Assembly: GCA_030590175.1 (NCBI GenBank)
Contig: JAUUZE010000005.1
Coordinates: forward strand, 1 to 36,975
Reading direction: 5' to 3'
Length of the DNA: 36,975 bases
Source of the DNA: Clostridia bacterium
Lineage (GTDB): Bacteria > Bacillota > Clostridia > DUPQ01
Numbering within the stretch: the stretch's first letter is position 1; every line of letters starts with the position of its first letter. This document shows positions 15,339 to 23,772 of the stretch, one piece after another. The notes beneath the pieces are model-generated. The model was not told the origin of the DNA. It saw only the letters and a list, made by a program, of their open reading frames with translations, and ran no database searches. Both the position numbers and the translations under genes were made by a program.

Positions 15339-16691
15339 ATGAATTTATGGATTGATGAAGTACAATCACTATTTAACTGTTGTAATAAATTTAACATGAC
15401 TCATCAATTACTTAAAGGTGTTTCAACTGATAGTAGAAACATTGAAGCTGGCCAATTATTTATTGCCTTAAAAGGTGAAAACTTTGATGGACATGACTAC
15501 ATTGATAAAGCAATAGAAAAAGGTGCTTCGCTAATTTTATCTGAAAATAGCCATATAAATCCAAAAGTCATAAAAGTAGATGATACTATTAAAGCATTAG
15601 GTTTATTGGCTAAATATTATAGATCAAAATTTAAAATCCCTGTTATTGGTCTTACAGGAAGTGTGGGTAAAACCACAACAAAAAACATGATAAACAGTGT
15701 ATTATCATTTTCAAAAAACGTTCATACTACCAAAGGAAATAAAAATAATCATATTGGGTTACCAATGTCGTTACTTGACCTAACGAGTGAACATGATATT
15801 TCTGTTCTTGAAATGGGAATGAATCATTTAGGTGAAATTGACTATTTAAGCTCTATTGCTAAACCTACAATTAGTATTTTAACTAATATTGGTGTTAGTC
15901 ATATTGGGAATTTGCAGTCAAAAGAGAATATTTTTGCGGCTAAAAAGGAAATACTAAATCACTTATTACCTAAAAGTCTTTTATTATTAAATGGTGATGA
16001 CGAATTTCTCAAATCATTACAAGATAATAGCCCATATAGGGTGATTACTTATGGATTTGGCAATCATAATATGGTTAAAGCAAGTCATTATAAACTACTT
16101 AATGAAAATAATGGAAGTCAGTTTATGATAGGTGATGAACTTTATACATTAAATACTCTTGGGAAACATAATGTATATAATGTATTACCTGCTATTATTC
16201 TTGGAAAAGAGTTTGGGTTAGACACGCAAATGATTAATCAAGGGTTAAAAACATTTACACAAGAAAAAATGAGAATGGACATATCTAAAATTCGTGAGAT
16301 GACCATTATAAATGATGCATATAATGCAAATACTCAGTCAATGAAAGCTGCGATTGATGTGTTAGTTACACAACAAGGGCGTAAAGTTGCTATTTTAGGA
16401 GATATGCTTGAAATGGGTGATTTTTCAAAAGATAATCATTTAGATGTTGGACAGTATGTGGCTAATTCTATGGTTGATGTACTAATTGGAGTAGGTAACG
16501 ATGCTATCTTTTATATTGATGGAGCTAAAAAAGAAAAGATAAGTAATTTAAATTTGTATTATTTTCCTGATTTGACACAATTAGCAACAAATATTAATGA
16601 TATAATACAGCCAGGCGATTTTATTTTATTAAAAGGGTCAAGGGGCTCAAAAATGGAATCAGTTATTGAATTTATAAGTAAAAAGGAGTAG
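15339..16691 (+). CDS. murF: UDP-MurNAc-tripeptide-D-alanyl-D-alanine ligase MurF
   Basis: Cytoplasmic ligase of 450 residues that adds D-Ala-D-Ala to the UDP-MurNAc-tripeptide. The N-terminal GVSTDSRNIEAGQLFIALKG (27-46), P-loop GLTGSVGKTTTK (104-115), HTTKGNKNNHIGLP, ISVLEMGMNHLGEIDYL, and the C-terminal NDAYNANTQSMKAA are diagnostic for MurF. It begins immediately after the murE stop (AAGGAG inside murE) and is followed by mraY after 3 nt. Confidence 0.97.
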   Translation: MNLWIDEVQSLFNCCNKFNMTHQLLKGVSTDSRNIEAGQLFIALKGENFDGHDYIDKAIEKGASLILSENSHINPKVIKVDDTIKALGLLAKYYRSKFKIPVIGLTGSVGKTTTKNMINSVLSFSKNVHTTKGNKNNHIGLPMSLLDLTSEHDISVLEMGMNHLGEIDYLSSIAKPTISILTNIGVSHIGNLQSKENIFAAKKEILNHLLPKSLLLLNGDDEFLKSLQDNSPYRVITYGFGNHNMVKASHYKLLNENNGSQFMIGDELYTLNTLGKHNVYNVLPAIILGKEFGLDTQMINQGLKTFTQEKMRMDISKIREMTIINDAYNANTQSMKAAIDVLVTQQGRKVAILGDMLEMGDFSKDNHLDVGQYVANSMVDVLIGVGNDAIFYIDGAKKEKISNLNLYYFPDLTQLATNINDIIQPGDFILLKGSRGSKMESVIEFISKKE

Positions 16692-16694
16692 AAC

Positions 16695-17657
16695 ATGGGA
16701 TTATCATTTGTCATTACATTTTTAACAACAGCTTTATTTGGGCGATTACTTATTCCATTACTACAGAAATTAAAATTTGGACAAATTGTTAGAGATGATG
16801 GACCAAAAACTCATTTAAGTAAGATGGGTATTCCAACTATGGGTGGAATCATGTTTATTATTCCTATTTTATTGTTTGCAGTTGTTTTTAATAAGTTTTC
16901 AATGGATAGTCTTGTTATTTCAGCTATTGTTTTGCTATTTTCCTTTGTTGGTTTTTTAGATGATATATTAAAAATAAAAAGAGAAAGCAAAGATGGGCTT
17001 AATGTTTTACAAAAAACAATTGGTTTATTATTTGTTTCCACATTATTTGCCATATATTTTGTATATTTTTCCAATGTGGGAACAGAGATGATTGCACCAT
17101 TTTCTAATATGATGACAACTTTTATGGTTCCAAAGTTCTTATATGTTTTGTTCATTATAATTGTGATGTATGCTACAACCAATTCAGTGAATCTAACAGA
17201 TGGTGTTGATGGATTGGCATCAAGTGTCACAGCTATAGTTATGATGTGTTTAATGATAATAGCTTTTGCTAATATAAATAATGAGTTAGTTATTATTTTT
17301 TCAATTAGTTCAGTTGGTGGCTTATTGGCATTTTTATTATATAATGGACACCCTGCAAAAGTCTTCATGGGTGATACAGGCTCATTAGCTCTAGGGGCAT
17401 TAGTTGGAATTATGGTTATTTATTTACAAATACCTTGGATTTTACTAATCGCTGGGATTATTTATGTGATTGAAGCACTATCAGTTATAATTCAAGTTGG
17501 TCATTACAAAAGAACAAAGCGAAGAGTTTTTAAAATGGCACCTATTCATCATCATTTTGAATTAAGTGGATGGAAAGAAGCAAAAGTTGTTGTTGTCTTT
17601 ACAATAGTAACGGTTGTGGCTTGTGCCTTATCATATGCCATATTATTATGGCTATAA
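16695..17657 (+). CDS. mraY: Phospho-MurNAc-pentapeptide transferase MraY
   Basis: Integral membrane enzyme of 320 residues that moves phospho-MurNAc-pentapeptide onto undecaprenyl phosphate to make lipid I. It has about ten membrane segments and the family landmarks KTHLSKMGIPTMGGIMF, the aspartate pair in FLDDILK, NSVNLTDGVDGLAS, FMGDTGSLALGAL and the C-terminal APIHHHFELSGW. AAGGAG lies 8 nt before the ATG. In most dcw clusters murD would come next; here a 12-nt gap leads directly to ftsW. Confidence 0.98.
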   Translation: MGLSFVITFLTTALFGRLLIPLLQKLKFGQIVRDDGPKTHLSKMGIPTMGGIMFIIPILLFAVVFNKFSMDSLVISAIVLLFSFVGFLDDILKIKRESKDGLNVLQKTIGLLFVSTLFAIYFVYFSNVGTEMIAPFSNMMTTFMVPKFLYVLFIIIVMYATTNSVNLTDGVDGLASSVTAIVMMCLMIIAFANINNELVIIFSISSVGGLLAFLLYNGHPAKVFMGDTGSLALGALVGIMVIYLQIPWILLIAGIIYVIEALSVIIQVGHYKRTKRRVFKMAPIHHHFELSGWKEAKVVVVFTIVTVVACALSYAILLWL

Positions 17658-17669
17658 GATGGGATACTA

Positions 17670-18788
17670 ATGAAAAAAATATTTTATACAAAACCTTTTG
17701 ATTATTGGATATTTGTCTTTACTCTAATGTTGGTTTCTTTGGGAATCATCATGGTTTTTAGTGCTAGTACTCCTTATGCAAAAATGGCTTTTGATAATAT
17801 TTATTATTTTTTGAACAAACAGTTAATTGCAGCTGGAATTGGTTTAGTACTTATGATTGGTTTATCTTTTATTGATTATCGATTATTTAAACTCATTGCT
17901 GTCTTATTTCTTAGTATTTGTTTTTTATTATTAATCGCAGTATTAATTCCAGGAATTGGACAAATCTATAATGGAGCAAGAAGGTGGATTGATTGGGGAC
18001 CTGGATTTCAACCATCTGAGTTTTTTAAGTTAGCTTTAATTATTTTTCTATCTTATAGTATTGCTAAGAACCAAGAAAAAGTTTCTACTTCAATACTTAG
18101 TGTATTATATCATTTAATATTTCTAGTTGTTGCTGCACTATTACTATTACTAGAACCGCATTTAAGTGCTACGGTTATTGTAAGTGTAATAACTTTTTTA
18201 TTACTATATATTGGTGGAGCAAAATTACATCATTTACTAATATGTGGATTTATAGGGGCATCAGCGTTGGCAAGCTTTGCAATATTAACAGATTATACAA
18301 ATGAGAGGTTAACAATTTTTTTAAATCCTTTTAAAGATCCTCTAGATTTAGGATATCAATTGATTCAATCTTTTTATGCCATTGGTGCTGGAGGATTGCT
18401 AGGAAGAGGACTTGGAAAAAGTGTTCAGAAATTTTTGTATATGCCTGAGCAACATAATGATTTTATATTTTCAATATTAGCAGAAGAATTAGGATTTATT
18501 GGTTGTTTAGTAGTAATCTTATTATTCTTTTTATTAGTATATCGAGGAATGATGGTGTCTATAAATACCAAAGACCCATTTGGGAAACTTTTAGCTGGAG
18601 GAATTTCTTGTTTATTTTTTATTCAAGCAGTATTTAATATAGCGGTTGTTACAGGTGCACTTCCAACCACAGGAATTTCATTACCATTTTTTAGTTTTGG
18701 TGGAACAAGTTTGGTTGTCAATATGATTGAAATTGGTTTATTATTAAGTATATCAAGACATACAAAGAAAAGTAGGAGAAAAGTATGA
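17670..18788 (+). CDS. ftsW: FtsW/SpoVE-type SEDS glycosyltransferase
   Basis: A 372-residue polytopic SEDS protein, expected to polymerise lipid II at the septum with the class B PBP encoded upstream. Signatures are PFDYWIFVFTLMLVSLGIIM at the N-terminus, GARRWIDWGPGFQPSEFFKL, LYMPEQHNDFIFSILAEELG with the catalytic-region Asp, and TGALPTTGISLPFFSFGGTS near the end. It lies between mraY and murG as FtsW or SpoVE do in Bacillota. The ribosome site is modest (GATGGG). Its TGA stop overlaps the murG ATG (ATGA), implying translational coupling. Compared with the RodA-like copy at 8409 it has the more canonical GARRWI motif. Confidence 0.95.
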   Translation: MKKIFYTKPFDYWIFVFTLMLVSLGIIMVFSASTPYAKMAFDNIYYFLNKQLIAAGIGLVLMIGLSFIDYRLFKLIAVLFLSICFLLLIAVLIPGIGQIYNGARRWIDWGPGFQPSEFFKLALIIFLSYSIAKNQEKVSTSILSVLYHLIFLVVAALLLLLEPHLSATVIVSVITFLLLYIGGAKLHHLLICGFIGASALASFAILTDYTNERLTIFLNPFKDPLDLGYQLIQSFYAIGAGGLLGRGLGKSVQKFLYMPEQHNDFIFSILAEELGFIGCLVVILLFFLLVYRGMMVSINTKDPFGKLLAGGISCLFFIQAVFNIAVVTGALPTTGISLPFFSFGGTSLVVNMIEIGLLLSISRHTKKSRRKV

Positions 18789-19882
18789 AAGTAGTTATTG
18801 CAGGTGGAGGAACAGCTGGACATATAAATCCAGCCTTAGCAATTGCAGATTTATTAGTTGAAAAATTAGATATTAATAAAGGTGATATTACTTTTATAGG
18901 AACAAAAAGAGGATTAGAAAAAGATTTAGTTCCTAGGGCTGATTATGATTTAAAATATATTACTATAAGAGGATTTAAACGTAAATTCTCAATAAATACA
19001 ATCGTTGGTTTATTTGCACTATGTGTTGGTATGGTACAATCTTACAAAATTTTAAAAGAATTATCTCCTGATATTGTTATTGGTACAGGTGGTTATGTGG
19101 CAGGACCTATTATGTATTTGGCTAGTAGAAAAAAAATTCCCACATTTTTACATGAATCAAATGCATATCCGGGTATCACAACACGATTGTTAGCTAAAAG
19201 GGTTGATGTAATTGGTATTAGTTTTTCAAAAAGTAGACAATTATTAAAAAATAGCAAGAAAATCATTTTAACTGGCAATCCATTAAGAAATGACATATTA
19301 AATCTTGACCGTCATGAGTGTCGAGAAAAAATAGGATTAAAAAATAATGAAAAATTAGTAGTTGTTATGGGTGGGTCATTAGGTGCAAGAGCCATAAATG
19401 AGGCAATGGTTCAACTTATTAATAAGCAACTAAAAGATAATGATTTCACACTTATATATGCACCAGGAAAACAATATTATTCTGAAGTAATTGGTAAGAT
19501 AAATAAAGATTTTAATAATGTATCTATTGTTGATTATATATATAATTCACCAGAAGTATATCACAGCGCAGATTTAATGATTACAAGAGGAGGCTCAATG
19601 ACAATAAGCGAAATGTTGGCTATTGGTGTTCCATCAATTATTATTCCATCATCAAATGTGGCTGAAAATCATCAAGAACTAAATGCTAGAGCTGTTGAAA
19701 ATAATGGAGCTTGTGAAGTAATACTAGATGAGCAATTAAGTGGTTTAGTCTTATATGAAAAAATAATTAATCTATTGCAAAATGATAAAAAAATGATTAA
19801 TATGAGAGAAAGTGCTTTGGAAATGGGCATTATTGATGGAAAAGAGAGAATTTTAGATATTATCAGAAAGTTGGTTAAGTAA
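18785..19882 (+). CDS. murG: UDP-GlcNAc:lipid I N-acetylglucosaminyltransferase MurG
   Basis: Membrane-associated GT-B glycosyltransferase of 365 residues that makes lipid II from lipid I. The N-terminal glycine loop GGGTAGHINPALA (7-19), HESNAYPGITTRLLAK, VMGGSLGARAINEA and IPSSNVAENHQELNA match MurG. The donor-site loop reads TRGGSMTISEMLAIG where many MurGs have SRAGA.T..E, a small departure that is unlikely to abolish activity. AGGAG precedes the ATG, which overlaps the ftsW stop by four bases. The next gene overlaps its stop by one base. It is the last classical dcw gene here; murB/murC/ftsQ/ftsA/ftsZ do not follow. Confidence 0.97.
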   Translation: MKVVIAGGGTAGHINPALAIADLLVEKLDINKGDITFIGTKRGLEKDLVPRADYDLKYITIRGFKRKFSINTIVGLFALCVGMVQSYKILKELSPDIVIGTGGYVAGPIMYLASRKKIPTFLHESNAYPGITTRLLAKRVDVIGISFSKSRQLLKNSKKIILTGNPLRNDILNLDRHECREKIGLKNNEKLVVVMGGSLGARAINEAMVQLINKQLKDNDFTLIYAPGKQYYSEVIGKINKDFNNVSIVDYIYNSPEVYHSADLMITRGGSMTISEMLAIGVPSIIIPSSNVAENHQELNARAVENNGACEVILDEQLSGLVLYEKIINLLQNDKKMINMRESALEMGIIDGKERILDIIRKLVK

Positions 19883-20553
19883 TGGAGGTAACAGTTTTAG
19901 GAAATAGTGGTCCATATTGTTTAAAAGACGGTGCTTGTTCTAGCTATTTAGTTCAATCAGGTCAAACTTCAATACTTAATGACTGTGGTCCAGGTTCAAT
20001 AGCAAATCTACGTACTATTATGGACCCTATTGATTTAGACGCTATTTGTTTATCACATTTTCATTATGATCATATTAGTGATTTATTAGGACTTTCTTAT
20101 TATTTTCAAAGTAAGAATAAGAAAATGCTCTTATATGTGCCTAATAATCCAAGAAATATCTTAGAGTTATTCTTAGATAATGAAGCATTTGAGGTATACA
20201 CTATTAGTGATTGTAAATTAACACATATAAAAGATATGACTGTAACTTTTTGTGAAATGACTCATCCAATAAAAAGTTACGCCACTAAATTTAGAGATGA
20301 TACACATACTTTTGTTTATACTGGAGATACAAATTATAATGGGCGATTAGAATCTTTCGCTGAAAATTGTGATTTGCTTATTGTAGATGGGGGAAACACC
20401 CCACCACATTTATCCCCAGAAGATTGTGATAGTATTGAAATAGAAGCTTACCCTAAAAAAATGTTAATATCTCATTTAAATCCAGAATTTGACAACGAAA
20501 AATTGTTTTCACAACCTTTAGCAATTCTATTAAAAACATATGAATTAGATTAG
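19882..20553 (+). CDS. Metallo-beta-lactamase-fold hydrolase coupled to murG
   Basis: A 223-residue cytoplasmic protein of the MBL fold with a complete set of metal ligands: SHFHYDH (His59, His61, Asp63, His64), His128 in EMTHPI, Asp149 in YTGDTN and His198 in LISHLN. The arrangement resembles RNase Z/phosphonate-hydrolase-like small MBL proteins (two-metal phosphodiesterases or esterases). Its ATG overlaps the murG stop (TAATG) and no separate promoter is seen, so it is made together with the dcw enzymes. The substrate is unknown; a role in cell-wall precursor or nucleotide turnover would be pure inference. It converges on and overlaps the GH3 gene by 4 nt, with no terminator between them. 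Confidence 0.85.
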   Translation: MEVTVLGNSGPYCLKDGACSSYLVQSGQTSILNDCGPGSIANLRTIMDPIDLDAICLSHFHYDHISDLLGLSYYFQSKNKKMLLYVPNNPRNILELFLDNEAFEVYTISDCKLTHIKDMTVTFCEMTHPIKSYATKFRDDTHTFVYTGDTNYNGRLESFAENCDLLIVDGGNTPPHLSPEDCDSIEIEAYPKKMLISHLNPEFDNEKLFSQPLAILLKTYELD

Positions 20554-22670
20554 TATTTTATTTCGCTTTTTACTTCTATAGTTAAAAGAGCTTTTTGTGT
20601 ACTTTTATTTGGTTGTCCTTCATCAATATATATTGTGTATTCTCCATCTAATATAACTCGTTTTCCTTCATCAGTAATAAAGGATAATGCTTGTTCATCC
20701 AATGTAAAAGTTATTTCTTTTTGTTGATTAACTTTAAAAAACTCATTACTAAATCGCTTTAGTTGATAATGTGGAGACTTCATAGATGTTTTTGGTGTTT
20801 TTATATATAACTGAATAACATTATTACTATCATATGGACCATCATTTATAACTTTGATTGTAACTTCATATAAGTAATCACTTTTTTTATTAATATTAAT
20901 ATTACCAAAGGAAAACTTTGAGTAGGTTAAACCGAAACCAAATGGGAAAAGTGGAGCTTCTTTAAGATATCTATATGTTTGAGTAGTTAACTCATATTGA
21001 TCATAAGAGGGAAGTTGCTTAATAGAGTTATAAAAAGTAACAGGTAGCTTACCACTAGGTGAAAAATCACCAGCTAATAGGTTTGCAACTGCTTTTCCAC
21101 CTAATGCTCCTGGATACCAAGCTTGTATTATTGCATCTGCATGTTCATTAGCTGTAACCAAAGAAACACAACTACCACTTAAGTTAACAATAATTAGTGG
21201 TTTGTTAATTGTTGAAATTTTACTTATTAATTGATTTTGTAATCCTGGTAATTCAATATCTTCTCTATCACCACCACCAAATTCAGGATAACGAGGATCA
21301 GCTTCTTCACCTTCAATCAAAGAATTAATACCAGTTACCAAAATGGTTACATCACATGCTTTGGCACAAGATATGGCTTCTGAAATAAGTGAGGTTTCAT
21401 CATCTCGCAATGTTGTATTGGCAATATGACATCCTTTTGAATATTTAATTTCACAATCGCTGAATTTTTCAATGATTCCCTCTAAAATAGTACTATATCT
21501 TGAAGGAATTCCTTTATAGTTAGCCAAAAGAACTTCTCTATCATCTGCATTTGGTCCTATAACTGCAATACTTTTCACATTAGATTTTAAAGGTAGAATT
21601 CCACTATTTTTTAGTAATACTAATGATTTTTCAGCTACTTTAATTGCATAATCGCGATGTTTATTACTATCGTTAACCTCATAAGGTATGGAAGAGTAAG
21701 GGACTTTATCATCATCATCAAACATTCCTAATTTAAATTTAGCGACTAACAATCGCTTAACAGCTTTATTGATTTGTTCTTCTGTAATTATATTCTCTTC
21801 ATAAGCAAGAGTTAATGATTCAAATGCTTTGCCACAGTTTAAATCACAACCGTTTTTAACAGCCATAGCAGCTGATTCTTGAGGCGTTTTTGTTAAATGA
21901 TGGTGTAAGTGTAAATCAATTATGGCATGACAATCAGATACAACAAATCCTTTAAATGAAAATTCATCTCGTAAAATATCCAAAAGGAAAGTTCTAGAAG
22001 CACAACAGGCTTCTCCATTAGTTCTATTATATGCTCCCATTATTGAATACGCTTGTCCTTCTACAATACACTCTTTAAATGCTGGTAGGTAGGTTTCTCT
22101 AAGATCTTTTTTTGATACTACTGCATCAAAATGATGACGATCACTTTCAGGTCCACTATGAACTAAATAATGTTTTGGGGTTGCAATCGTTTTTAGGTAT
22201 TTAGGATGATCTCCTTGCATCCCTTTAATGAATGAAATACCCATTCGACCAGTTAAATAGGGATCTTCACCATATGTTTCGTGTCCACGACCCCATCTAG
22301 GATCTCTAAAAATATTAATATTAGGACTCCACATTGTTAGTCCTTTATAAATTCCCATGTCATTTTGTCTTTTATATTCATGGTGTTTTGCTCGAGCTTC
22401 ATCTGAAATATATGTGGCAGTTTGATAAACCATTTGTTTATCAAATGTGGCGGCCAAAGCAATGGCTTGTGGAAACACTGTGGCGGTTCCAGCCCGTGCT
22501 ATACCATGCAATGCTTCGTTCCACCAAGTATAGGCTGGAATTGATAATCTATCAATTGCAGGTGAGAAATGAAGCATCTGTGAAACTTTTTCTTCGATTG
22601 TCATTAATGATAATAAAATTTCTGCTCGTTTTTCAAAAGATAGCTGTTGATTTTCATATGGATAATTCAT
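20550..22670 (-). CDS. Glycoside hydrolase family 3 beta-glycosidase (beta-xylosidase/glucosidase type)
   Basis: A 706-residue GH3 enzyme releasing terminal beta-linked sugars. The N-terminal TIM-barrel domain shows WWNEALHGIAR (49-59), MWSPNINIFRDPRWGRGHE (113-131), the KH substrate pair (166-167) and the nucleophile Asp246 in GFVVSDCHAI. The alpha/beta sandwich (about 335-570) has EGEEADPR and GGGDRE, and a fibronectin-III-like tail ends the protein. WNEALHGIA and VVSDC are common in the xylosidase-like branch, but substrate specificity is uncertain. No signal peptide is seen, so it acts in the cytoplasm on imported oligosaccharides. AAGGAG lies 7 nt before the ATG. It is divergent from the exporter operon, with a LacI-operator-like sequence over its likely -10 box. 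Confidence 0.93.
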   Translation of the reverse strand: MNYPYENQQLSFEKRAEILLSLMTIEEKVSQMLHFSPAIDRLSIPAYTWWNEALHGIARAGTATVFPQAIALAATFDKQMVYQTATYISDEARAKHHEYKRQNDMGIYKGLTMWSPNINIFRDPRWGRGHETYGEDPYLTGRMGISFIKGMQGDHPKYLKTIATPKHYLVHSGPESDRHHFDAVVSKKDLRETYLPAFKECIVEGQAYSIMGAYNRTNGEACCASRTFLLDILRDEFSFKGFVVSDCHAIIDLHLHHHLTKTPQESAAMAVKNGCDLNCGKAFESLTLAYEENIITEEQINKAVKRLLVAKFKLGMFDDDDKVPYSSIPYEVNDSNKHRDYAIKVAEKSLVLLKNSGILPLKSNVKSIAVIGPNADDREVLLANYKGIPSRYSTILEGIIEKFSDCEIKYSKGCHIANTTLRDDETSLISEAISCAKACDVTILVTGINSLIEGEEADPRYPEFGGGDREDIELPGLQNQLISKISTINKPLIIVNLSGSCVSLVTANEHADAIIQAWYPGALGGKAVANLLAGDFSPSGKLPVTFYNSIKQLPSYDQYELTTQTYRYLKEAPLFPFGFGLTYSKFSFGNININKKSDYLYEVTIKVINDGPYDSNNVIQLYIKTPKTSMKSPHYQLKRFSNEFFKVNQQKEITFTLDEQALSFITDEGKRVILDGEYTIYIDEGQPNKSTQKALLTIEVKSEIKY

Positions 22671-22711
22671 AATAACTCCTTGTTATAAAATGTAAATAAT
22701 TTGTGAACATT

Positions 22712-22728
22712 TAGTAAAAAGTATACTA
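22712..22728. promoter_or_regulatory. Degenerate LacI-type operator in the divergent intergenic region
   Basis: TAGTAAAAAGTATACTA resembles the operator at 3803-3818: its left 8 bases match TAGTAAAC in 7 and its right 8 match GTTTACTA in 7, with one extra central base. It overlaps TATACT on the minus strand (22720-22725), a candidate -10 for the GH3 gene, and sits where a -35 of the exporter promoter would be. The extra base changes half-site spacing, so binding is uncertain. Confidence 0.35.
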
Positions 22729-22743
22729 CAATTTTTTTATTAA

Positions 22744-22752
22744 TGCTATAAT
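22744..22752 (+). promoter_or_regulatory. Extended -10 promoter of the ABC exporter operon
   Basis: TGcTATAAT (22744-22752) is an exact extended -10 element 28 nt ahead of the first candidate GTG. The -35 position (about 22724-22729) holds TACTAC, a poor hexamer, and overlaps the operator-like sequence. Confidence 0.6.
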
Positions 22753-22779
22753 CGAACAATATGATGAAAAAAGGTTAGA

Positions 22780-23763
22780 GTGTTTATTGTGAAAAAAAAT
22801 ATATTATTAATCATAGTAGTTATAGTGATATCAACTTTCTTATCTGGATGTATGTTTTTACCTAAAGAAGATGAGAGACTTTCTCCACCAATTATTGAAT
22901 CAAAAGCAACAGAATATAAGACTGAAGCAGTATCATATGGAACTGTTTCAAAGGATGTTAGTGCATTTGGATCATTTAAACCTGTAAATGAAATCGCTTA
23001 TTCATTTAAGTATTTGGGAGGAACATTTCTACAGTTCTTTGTAAGTAAAAATGACGATATCGTTGTAGGACAAATTATAGCTGAATTAGATACTGGTGAT
23101 TTAGATAAGGACATAAGAGATAGCGAAATAGAATTAAAAAGGGCACAACTCACATTTGATAGATCTGTTGAATTATATAACAATAATCAAATTAGTGAAT
23201 ATGATTATCAAATTGCCCAATTAAATTATCAAAAAGTATTAAATTCACATAATGATTTAATATTAATTAAAGAGCAATCACAAATTGTTGCAGACGAAAA
23301 TGGCTCAATTTCTTACTTAGCACCCCTTGAAGAAGGAGATCAGGTAACAAAAGGAAATTTAGTTTTTAAAATTGTTTTAAATAACGAAATGAAATTAACT
23401 TGTATTGGTAGTGGTATTTATAAATTTGATTCTGATATGCCTGTAGTAATTGAATCACTAAACTTTCAAACAGAAGGAATTATAACAGTTTCTAGCCATA
23501 ATAGTATGGTGGTGGTTCCCAATGAATTTAACGAAGATTGGGGAATTGGAACATCTGTTATGGTTACACAAAATTTAGATACTGTTGAAAATGTGTTAAT
23601 GGTCAACCAAAAAGCTATTAAAACATTTGGTGGTAGAACTTATGCTAAGATATTAGAAGATGGTGTTCCAATAGAAAAAGAAGTGGTACTTGGACAGACT
23701 AATGGTAGATACTACGAAGTGATATCAGGATTAGTTGAAGGCGAATTAGCCATTATTTATTAG
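22780..23763 (+). CDS. Lipoprotein adaptor of ABC exporter (HlyD/MFP-like), alpha type, copy 1
   Basis: A 327-residue predicted lipoprotein: hydrophobic N-terminus ending in lipobox LSGC (Cys24 from the GTG at 22780). GTG 22789 (KKNILLIIV...) is an equally good start; AAGG at 22771 favours 22780. After the anchor come a biotinyl/lipoyl-like half-motif (KNDDIVVGQIIAELDTGDL, about 93-111), a coiled-coil hairpin (about 112-165), the second half-motif (ADENGSISYLAPLEEGDQV) and a beta domain ending GLVEGELAIIY, the usual order in membrane fusion adaptors. It resembles the adaptor at 29382 more than those at 28303 and 33394. It probably joins the FtsX-type permease encoded 9 nt downstream on the outer face of the membrane. 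First gene of the exporter operon. Confidence 0.85.
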   Translation: MFIVKKNILLIIVVIVISTFLSGCMFLPKEDERLSPPIIESKATEYKTEAVSYGTVSKDVSAFGSFKPVNEIAYSFKYLGGTFLQFFVSKNDDIVVGQIIAELDTGDLDKDIRDSEIELKRAQLTFDRSVELYNNNQISEYDYQIAQLNYQKVLNSHNDLILIKEQSQIVADENGSISYLAPLEEGDQVTKGNLVFKIVLNNEMKLTCIGSGIYKFDSDMPVVIESLNFQTEGIITVSSHNSMVVVPNEFNEDWGIGTSVMVTQNLDTVENVLMVNQKAIKTFGGRTYAKILEDGVPIEKEVVLGQTNGRYYEVISGLVEGELAIIY

Positions 23764-23772
23764 GAGAAATAC

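Noticed and set aside
16811-17368. 185-residue minus-strand ORF
   Set aside because: Shadow of mraY, whose motifs are intact on the plus strand. The same applies to the other minus-strand track ORFs, for example 3370-3654, 6359-6733, 7885-8379, 25263-25499 and 34102-34296.
22334-22672. 112-residue plus-strand ORF
   Set aside because: It lies entirely antisense to the start of the well-supported GH3 gene, has no ribosome site, and its translation has no recognisable domain.
22688-22712. Inverted repeat AAATGT...ACATTT in the divergent region
   Set aside because: Six-bp AT-rich arms with a 13-nt gap are expected by chance in this base composition; the TAGTA/TACTA element beside it has better support.
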